Assembly: GCA_049941595.1 (NCBI GenBank)
Contig: JBNFNA010000007.1
Location: 120,110 to 184,109 of the forward strand
DNA: 64,000 nucleotides
Direction of reading: 5' to 3'
Origin: Pasteurella sp049941595
GTDB lineage: Bacteria; Pseudomonadota; Gammaproteobacteria; Enterobacterales; Pasteurellaceae
This document shows, piece after piece, positions 60,724 through 64,000 of the stretch. The notes beneath the pieces are model-generated. The model worked only from the letters and a program-made list of their open reading frames with translations. It did not search any database and was not told where the DNA came from. Position 1 is the stretch's first letter. Every line of letters starts with the position of its first letter. Position numbers and translations under genes: made by a program.

Positions 60724-61881
60724 TTAATGATGCGCAGCGTAAGTCGATAATTGACTTAAATTTGCCTTGCGCATTTCGTTAATAAATTTATCAAATAAAT
60801 AAGCGACATCATTTGGGCCAGGGCTTGCTTCTGGGTGTCCTTGGAAAGAAAACGCAGATTGGTCGGTCAACTCAATGCCTTGTACTGAATGATCAAACAA
60901 AGAGCGGTGTGTAACACGCACATTGTTTGGTAAGGTTGCTTCGTCCACTTCAAAACCGTGGTTTTGGCTAGTGATCAAGACTTTTTGAGTATCTAAATCT
61001 TGCACAGGGTGGTTAGCACCGTGGTGACCAAATGCCATTTTCTTGGTTTTTCCGCCTGCAGCTAAGCCCAGTAATTGGTGACCTAAACAGATACCAAAAA
61101 TTGGTTTTTTCGATGCAAGTAAGCTTTTAATTGCGGAAATCGCATAATCGCAAGGTTCTGGGTCGCCAGGACCATTGGATAAGAAAATGCCGTCAGGGTT
61201 GAGTGCAAGCACTTGTTCTGCGGGGGTTTTCGCTGGCACAACAGTGATTCGGCAGCCACGTTCCGCTAACATTCTTAAAATATTGTGCTTCACACCAAAA
61301 TCATAAGCCACAATATTAAATTCAGGCTGTGTTTGCGCAACAAAGCCTTTGCCCAACTGCCATTCGCCTGATGTCCAAGTGAATGCATCATTGCTCGTCA
61401 CTTCTTGCGCTAAATCTTTACCCGCCATTGAACCGAAGCTTTTCGCCAGCTCGAGGGCTTTCGCTTCATTAATTTCCCCCGTCATAATACAGCCAGCTTG
61501 TGCACCTTTATCACGTAAAATGCGCGTTAAACGACGAGTATCAATATCCGCGATCGCAACAACATTGTTAGTTTGTAAGTAATCACGTAGACTCACGTCT
61601 GCACGAAAGTTGCTGTGTAATAAAGGCAAGTCACGAATAATTAAGCCTGCGGCATATACACCATTTGATTCGCAATCTTCTTGATTTGCACCCGTATTGC
61701 CAATATGAGGGTAAGTTAATGTTACAATTTGCTTAAAATAAGAAGGGTCGGTGAGGATTTCTTGGTAGCCGGTCATTGAAGTATTAAAAACGACTTCACC
61801 AATGGTGTGACCTTTTGCACCGATTGACTTGCCGTGGAAAACGCTACCATCAGCTAATACGAGAATTGCTGGTTCAGACAT
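60724..61881 (-). CDS. carA: Carbamoyl-phosphate synthase small subunit
   Basis: 385-residue glutaminase subunit that supplies ammonia to CarB. The class I amidotransferase motifs GICLGHQLLGLA (catalytic Cys), LSNGPGDPEP and the C-terminal FQGHPEASPGP histidine/glutamate are intact. Normal length. ArgR-like boxes lie in the upstream gap. Confidence 0.97.
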   Translation of the reverse strand: MSEPAILVLADGSVFHGKSIGAKGHTIGEVVFNTSMTGYQEILTDPSYFKQIVTLTYPHIGNTGANQEDCESNGVYAAGLIIRDLPLLHSNFRADVSLRDYLQTNNVVAIADIDTRRLTRILRDKGAQAGCIMTGEINEAKALELAKSFGSMAGKDLAQEVTSNDAFTWTSGEWQLGKGFVAQTQPEFNIVAYDFGVKHNILRMLAERGCRITVVPAKTPAEQVLALNPDGIFLSNGPGDPEPCDYAISAIKSLLASKKPIFGICLGHQLLGLAAGGKTKKMAFGHHGANHPVQDLDTQKVLITSQNHGFEVDEATLPNNVRVTHRSLFDHSVQGIELTDQSAFSFQGHPEASPGPNDVAYLFDKFINEMRKANLSQLSTYAAHH

Positions 61882-62104
61882 AAAAAACTCCTAATTTGTT
61901 TCGGTTGAACACTTACGAATGTTCATTAACCACAACTTAGTAAAACTTATTTAAAACTGACCGCACTTGGCTAATGAGAAATGAAATAAGCAACTAAATC
62001 GTGTCTGAAAATCAACTTCTGATGAGAATTTCTCTAACCAAAAATTAAACCTCGCAATTCTAATGGACAATGTGTAACTATTCAAGTGATTTTAGCAAAC
62101 GATT

Positions 62105-62145
62105 AAATGAATACTTAATCTTTATAATTGCATATAAATGCACTT
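62105..62145 (-). promoter_or_regulatory. Candidate tandem ARG boxes for carA
   Basis: TGAAT-ACTT-AATCT (62108-62121) and TGCAT-ATAA-ATGCA (62129-62142) fit the ARG box pattern TGAAT-N4-ATTCA partly, with centres exactly 21 bp apart, the usual tandem spacing. They lie 230-260 bp upstream of carA. The rest of the 61882-62237 gap holds an uptake signal and AT-rich sequence without a gene. Confidence 0.4.
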
Positions 62146-62177
62146 TAATGCAAATTTTTTATTCAGACATAAAGTGT

Positions 62178-62206
62178 TTTGTAGTTAATCATTAACTTGC
62201 TAAAAT
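62178..62206 (+). promoter_or_regulatory. mlaA promoter
   Basis: TTTGTA (62178-62183), a 17-bp spacer ending TGC, then TAAAAT (62201-62206), 31 bp before the ATG. The TGC gives an extended -10. Confidence 0.65.
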
Positions 62207-62237
62207 GAAGTGTCTTTTAACCTGACAGAGAAAAAGT

Positions 62238-62978
62238 ATGAAAAGAACACACTTTCTTGCAACACTTGCTTGTACTTCACTTTTATTAAGTGGGTGTGCA
62301 ACGATCGATCCACAAACAGGGGAACGCAAAGATCCTCTTGAGGGATTTAACCGCGTGATGTGGGACTTTAACTATAAAGTTGTTGATCCTTATGTGCTAA
62401 AACCTGTCGCAAAAGGGTGGAAAGAATATGTACCAACCCCCGTTAAATCAGGTTTAACCAACGTGGCAAACAACTTAGATGAACCCGCAAGTTTCGTTAA
62501 CCGTATGCTATCGGGAGATTTTCAAAAAGCAATGGTTCACTTTAACCGCTTCTGGATTAACTCTGTATTTGGCATTGGCGGGTTAATTGATGTCGCAAGT
62601 TACAGCGAGCCACTTAAAATTAAGAATCAAAGCCGCTTTGGTGACACGCTTGGCCGCTATGGCGTAGAAACTGGCTCGTATGTAATGCTACCGTTCTACG
62701 GTGCTGCAACACCACGCCAAGATATTGGTAATCTAGCCGATACAACCTATCCAATGTTATCTTTATTAGGGCCTTGGACATTCCTAAAATCAGGCGTGCA
62801 AATCATTGATGGTCGTGCGAAAGCATTAGATAAAGAAGCATTATTAGAACAATCCCAAGATCCTTATATTACCTTCCGCGAAGCGTATTTCCAAAACTTG
62901 GAATATCGTGTTAAAGATGGAAAAACAGGTGCACCAAAACAGGATCTTTCACAAGATATTTTAAACGAAATCGACTAA
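62238..62978 (+). CDS. mlaA: Phospholipid-binding lipoprotein MlaA (VacJ)
   Basis: 246-residue outer-membrane lipoprotein. The lipobox is LSGC (Cys20). DPLEGFNRVMWDFNYKVVD and FGIGGLIDVA followed by a GRYGVETGSYVMLPFYG block are diagnostic. It takes mislocalised phospholipid from the outer leaflet of the outer membrane for return by the Mla system and contributes to serum resistance in Haemophilus. The other mla genes are not in the window. 12 bp before yfbU. Confidence 0.96.
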   Translation: MKRTHFLATLACTSLLLSGCATIDPQTGERKDPLEGFNRVMWDFNYKVVDPYVLKPVAKGWKEYVPTPVKSGLTNVANNLDEPASFVNRMLSGDFQKAMVHFNRFWINSVFGIGGLIDVASYSEPLKIKNQSRFGDTLGRYGVETGSYVMLPFYGAATPRQDIGNLADTTYPMLSLLGPWTFLKSGVQIIDGRAKALDKEALLEQSQDPYITFREAYFQNLEYRVKDGKTGAPKQDLSQDILNEID

Positions 62979-62990
62979 AAGGAATAAATT

Positions 62991-63485
62991 ATGGAAATGA
63001 CTTCAACTCAACGTCTTATTTTAGCGAACCAATACAAATTGATGGCGCTACTAGACAGCGAAAATGCTAAAAAATACCAACGCTTAGAAGCTATTGTGAA
63101 AGGTGGTTTTGCGTTAGAGTTAAAGGAATTAGATAAAGAATTTTCTGATATTTCAGAAGCAGAATGCCAAGCAGTGCTAGATACACTTGAAATGTATCAA
63201 GCGCTACAAATTTCTTATGACAACTTGAGTGATAAATCAGCATTAACACCACACCGCTTACAATTTGCGGGTTACTGTGCTGTACGTGAGAAAAAATATC
63301 TTAACTACTTACGTTTTATTACAGGCGTGGAAGGTAAACATCAAGACTTTATGCGTTGTGAACACGGTTGTGACTCACAAGTACCAATGTGGGATAAATA
63401 TGCTCGTATGCTAGATGCTTGGCGTGCTTGCCCACACGGCTATCATTTAAGTATGACAGAAATCCAAAACATCTTAAATGCATAA
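62991..63485 (+). CDS. YfbU family protein
   Basis: 164-residue helical cytoplasmic protein matching YfbU (MEMTSTQRLILANQYKLMAL start, LQFAGYCAVREKKYLNYLRF block). Function is not settled; the E. coli protein has been linked to growth inhibition on overproduction. It follows mlaA by 12 bp with AAAGGAA before the start, so the two are probably one transcript. Confidence 0.9.
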   Translation: MEMTSTQRLILANQYKLMALLDSENAKKYQRLEAIVKGGFALELKELDKEFSDISEAECQAVLDTLEMYQALQISYDNLSDKSALTPHRLQFAGYCAVREKKYLNYLRFITGVEGKHQDFMRCEHGCDSQVPMWDKYARMLDAWRACPHGYHLSMTEIQNILNA

Positions 63486-63512
63486 AAATTAAGATAAAAT
63501 AGACCGCACTTT

Positions 63513-63541
63513 GAGGGAGAACTTAGGTTCTCTCTTTTTAT
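63513..63541 (+). terminator. mlaA-yfbU operon terminator
   Basis: The 5' arm at 63515-63522 pairs with 63527-63534 (GGGAGAAC / GTTCTCTC), then TTTTTATTT. An uptake signal complement lies just upstream. Confidence 0.8.
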
Positions 63542-63639
63542 TTGTCTAGAATGCATCAAAGAACAAAAACAAACAATTCCATCACTCATTAAAAAGGAAT
63601 ATACTGTTTAAAAATCACTCAACAATAAAGGAATGTCCT

Positions 63640-64000
63640 ATGAAAAAAATGACTCTTATTGCCTTATTATGCTTTGCCAGTGTAGCTACTGCCAATAATG
63701 TGGTAGAAGATATGGAGTATCAACAGGAAGAACCTGTTTTCTATTGCAAAGCGCCTAACAAAAAAATCATTCAATTAACGAAATATGAGGAAATCTATAT
63801 TTATCGTTTCGGTCAAAACCTTGATAAGCCAGAGCTTAAACTCGAAAATCATATTGAAGATGTGAAACGAACAAGTGAAGTTCAACATGGATTTGAAACT
63901 AAACGTGCTTACGAGCTAACAAGCGGGCCTTATACTTATCGTGTATTTTCTGGTATTCCGAAAATGCCTGAAGAAAATGGTGTTGAGGTATTCAAGCATA
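63640..64000 (+). CDS. Putative exported protein, 5' part only
   Basis: ATG 63640 after AAAGGAATG starts a frame still open at the window end (120 codons). A signal peptide MKKMTLIALLCFASVATA ends in an ATA-N cleavage site. The mature part has few cysteines and strand-like sequence (EEIYIYRFGQNLDKPELKLE). No family recognised; probably periplasmic. Confidence 0.75.
   Translation, partial: MKKMTLIALLCFASVATANNVVEDMEYQQEEPVFYCKAPNKKIIQLTKYEEIYIYRFGQNLDKPELKLENHIEDVKRTSEVQHGFETKRAYELTSGPYTYRVFSGIPKMPEENGVEVFKH

Noticed and set aside
62143..62165. A third ARG box after the TGCATATAAATGCA box
   Set aside because: The half-site spacing is wrong (TGCAA and ATTCA are 7 bp apart, not 4) and it is out of phase.

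Overview
The window looks like chromosomal DNA from a Pasteurellaceae bacterium of the Haemophilus/Aggregatibacter type. The main reason is the uptake signal core AAGTGCGGT, or its complement, which I located by eye more than 45 times on both strands. This is the Haemophilus influenzae type of signal. Gene orders also fit the family: the S10 ribosomal operon, the nudE/yrfG/hslR/hslO/pckA neighbourhood, and ftsX-ftsE-ftsY next to rsmD and trmL. The DNA is AT-rich and densely coded. I found no rRNA, tRNA, prophage, IS element or CRISPR array. The species cannot be fixed from sequence alone.

Layout. 1-5.5 kb: reverse-strand S10 ribosomal protein operon (rpsJ to rpsQ) with its promoter and L4-type leader, and the first codons of rplN. 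5.6-14.8 kb: ClC antiporter and dusA, divergent asnA/asnC, udp, then rimO followed by a cytoplasmic HMW1C-type N-glycosyltransferase with an unusual lysine/alanine-rich tail, and a low-molecular-weight phosphatase. 14.8-22 kb: a small DUF465 gene, pckA, hslO, hslR, yrfG, nudE and an OPT transporter. 22-29.6 kb: cysQ and the oxidative pentose phosphate genes zwf, pgl and gnd. These are interrupted between pgl and gnd by an accessory stretch with a HepT/MntA toxin-antitoxin pair, a glutathione transferase, small unknown genes, gene remnants and a 60-bp direct repeat. 29.7-39.8 kb: HAD phosphatase, comF, nfuA, a Gcr-type membrane protein, an aldehyde dehydrogenase, a flavin reductase and ftsX/ftsE/ftsY.

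39.8-46.6 kb is the most distinctive part. Two full-length homologous surface lipoprotein genes and one truncated one lie between ftsY and rsmD, followed by a Slam outer-membrane translocon gene. Broken copies of rsmD and of the ftsY start region between the lipoproteins show that the array grew by tandem duplication. A higBA toxin-antitoxin pair with a heptanucleotide repeat between its genes follows. 46.7-64 kb: trmL, a DUF535 gene, engB, comM, a Fur-box TonB-dependent receptor, a polysaccharide deacetylase-like gene with envC, gpmA, carA/carB with a PhzF-family gene between them, mlaA, yfbU and the start of an unknown exported protein.

Themes: (1) DNA uptake. comF and comM each carry a CRP-S (Sxy-dependent) competence site, and uptake signals are used as paired terminators, inside the S10 promoter and inside coding linkers. 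(2) Surface and host interaction: Slam and its lipoproteins, an iron-regulated TonB receptor and the N-glycosyltransferase. (3) Simple repeats that can change length, in ftsY and in higBA.
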